A stretch of 64,000 nt of DNA from Leeuwenhoekiella palythoae (GTDB taxonomy: Bacteria > Bacteroidota > Bacteroidia > Flavobacteriales > Flavobacteriaceae): positions 327,276 through 391,275 of the forward strand of contig NZ_FQXT01000004.1 of NCBI RefSeq assembly GCF_900130045.1, written 5' to 3'. The notes below the pieces were generated by a model, which was not told the DNA's origin, did no database searches, and was given only the letters and a program-made list of their open reading frames with translations. The translations under genes were made by a program, and so were the position numbers. Below, one piece after another: positions 62,929 through 64,000 of the stretch; positions within the stretch are counted from its first letter, which is position 1; each line of letters begins with the position of its first letter.

Positions 62929-62936
62929 TACTTTTG
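62929..62936 (+). promoter_or_regulatory. valS promoter -7 box
   Basis: TACTTTTG matches TAnnTTTG exactly, about 30 bases upstream of the valS start. Confidence 0.6.
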
Positions 62937-62965
62937 CACTCTTAAAGACAAAAATTAGACCAATA

Positions 62966-64000
62966 ATGGCATTAGCTTCAAAATATAGCTCTAAAGATGT
63001 GGAGCAAAAGTGGTATGACTACTGGATGGAACATAACTATTTTCATTCAGAGCCTAATGAAAAAGAGCCTTATACGATTGTAATTCCGCCACCTAACGTA
63101 ACCGGAATATTGCATATGGGGCATATGCTGAACAACACGATCCAAGATGTACTCATAAGACGCGCGCGTCTTAAAGGATTTAATGCGTGCTGGGTTCCGG
63201 GAACTGACCACGCCTCTATTGCTACTGAAGCTAAGGTGGTTGCTAAACTAAAAGCCGAAGGAGTCAATAAAAGCGAACTTACTCGCGAGGAGTTTTTAAA
63301 ACACGCTTGGGAGTGGACCGATAAATACGGCGGAACCATCTTAGAACAGCTTAAAAAACTAGGTGCTTCGTGCGACTGGGAACGCTTACGTTTTACGATG
63401 GATGACACCATGTCAGCGAGCGTTATTCAATCTTTTGTTGATTTATATAACAAAGGCCTTATTTATCGCGGTCATCGTATGGTAAATTGGGATCCCGAAG
63501 CGCAAACCACACTTTCTGATGAAGAAGTGATTCACGAAGAGCGTCAAGGCTTTTTGTACTATTTAAATTATAAGTTGGCTGGCAGTGATGAAACGTTAAC
63601 CATTGCCACTACACGACCAGAAACTATTTTTGGGGATACGGCGATCTGTATCAATCCTTATGACGAGCGATTTACCCATTTAAAGGGTAAGAAGGCCATT
63701 GTGCCTATCGCAAACAGAGAGGTGCCTATAATCGAAGATGAATATGTAGATCTTGAGTTTGGTACCGGATGTTTAAAAGTGACACCGGCGCATGATGAAA
63801 ATGATAAAATGTTAGGCGACAAGCATCAACTTGAAGTGATCGACATTTTTAACGATGATGCTTCTTTAAATGAGCACGGTCTGCATTACAAAGGTAAAGA
63901 TCGTTTTGTAGTGCGTGAAGAAATTGTTGCAGAGCTCAAAGCTGCTGGGGTTTTAGTAAAAACTGAAAAGCACACGAATAAAGTTGGTACTTCAGAGCGT
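62966..64000 (+). CDS. valS: Valyl-tRNA synthetase, N-terminal part (continues past window edge)
   Basis: The first 345 codons of a class I synthetase, running off the window edge. The HIGH signature is [12 protein letters not shown] (about residue 44-55) after the typical valyl opening [15 protein letters not shown]. The start of the CP1 editing domain is recognisable: [20 protein letters not shown] and [20 protein letters not shown]. The KMSKS motif lies beyond the edge. Start ATG at 62966. Core gene. Confidence 0.96.
   Translation, partial: MALASKYSSKDVEQKWYDYWMEHNYFHSEPNEKEPYTIVIPPPNVTGILHMGHMLNNTIQDVLIRRARLKGFNACWVPGTDHASIATEAKVVAKLKAEGVNKSELTREEFLKHAWEWTDKYGGTILEQLKKLGASCDWERLRFTMDDTMSASVIQSFVDLYNKGLIYRGHRMVNWDPEAQTTLSDEEVIHEERQGFLYYLNYKLAGSDETLTIATTRPETIFGDTAICINPYDERFTHLKGKKAIVPIANREVPIIEDEYVDLEFGTGCLKVTPAHDENDKMLGDKHQLEVIDIFNDDASLNEHGLHYKGKDRFVVREEIVAELKAAGVLVKTEKHTNKVGTSER

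Noticed and set aside
63070-63411. 113-residue minus-strand frame in valS
   Set aside because: Antisense shadow of the conserved catalytic domain of valS.

Overview
The window is chromosomal DNA of a marine-type member of the Bacteroidota, most likely family Flavobacteriaceae. The evidence is the A+T-rich sequence, promoters of the TAnnTTTG type without obvious Shine-Dalgarno sites, a SusC/SusD pair, several TonB-dependent receptors, DUF4374 and HmuY lipoproteins, and a type II-C Cas9 locus with a flavobacterial-type tracrRNA. The genus cannot be fixed from the sequence. I see no rRNA, complete tRNA or integrase gene.

Accessory region (1-14.5 kb). A type II-C CRISPR operon (cas9-cas1-cas2, minus strand) has its tracrRNA upstream; cas9 is split by a one-base frameshift in a run of five Gs. 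The CRISPR array is not in the window. A relic of a mobilizable element follows: nested inverted repeats and an orphan BfmA/BtgA-type protein. Next comes the most interesting locus, all on the minus strand: a long GC-rich structured leader, an unusual ECF-like sigma factor, a 365-aa Cas12f/TnpB-like protein without RuvC catalytic residues and without the C-terminal zinc-finger/RuvC-III part, and directly after its stop codon a candidate guide-RNA scaffold ending in CAAC plus a guide. This fits the recently described dCas12f-sigma RNA-guided transcription systems. The guide pairs imperfectly (16/20 identical, positions 1-13 paired with one G-U wobble) with a site 49-68 bp upstream of the susC start in this same window. 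A small HTH regulator with a perfect dyad, two low-GC cassette-like genes and an AbiE-type toxin-antitoxin pair complete the region.

Iron acquisition region (14.6-37.1 kb). After a DoxX protein and a dipeptidase with a premature stop come two paralogous clusters, each with an AraC-type regulator, TonB-dependent receptor, DUF4374 (XusB-like) lipoprotein, secreted ankyrin protein and DUF2271 protein bearing a flavinylation-like motif. The second also has an esterase and a PepSY-flavodoxin-ferredoxin-reductase fusion (XusC-like). Between them lies a haem-uptake unit (DUF6607, HmuR-like receptor, HmuY). Together these look like uptake, esterolysis and flavin-dependent reduction of ferric siderophores.

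Core and mixed region (37.1-64 kb). This holds two membrane proteins, prfA, pyrF, a signal-less metal-receptor-like protein, susCD, a PfkB kinase, a DUF4197 lipoprotein, purU, a fused isobutyryl-CoA-mutase-type enzyme, two four-helix-bundle-like proteins, an Lrp regulator, an atypical Nramp-family transporter, an ECF sigma factor with a glycosyltransferase, a fasciclin lipoprotein, murB, an aminotransferase, a retropepsin-like/PDZ protein, a DUF1573 protein and the start of valS.
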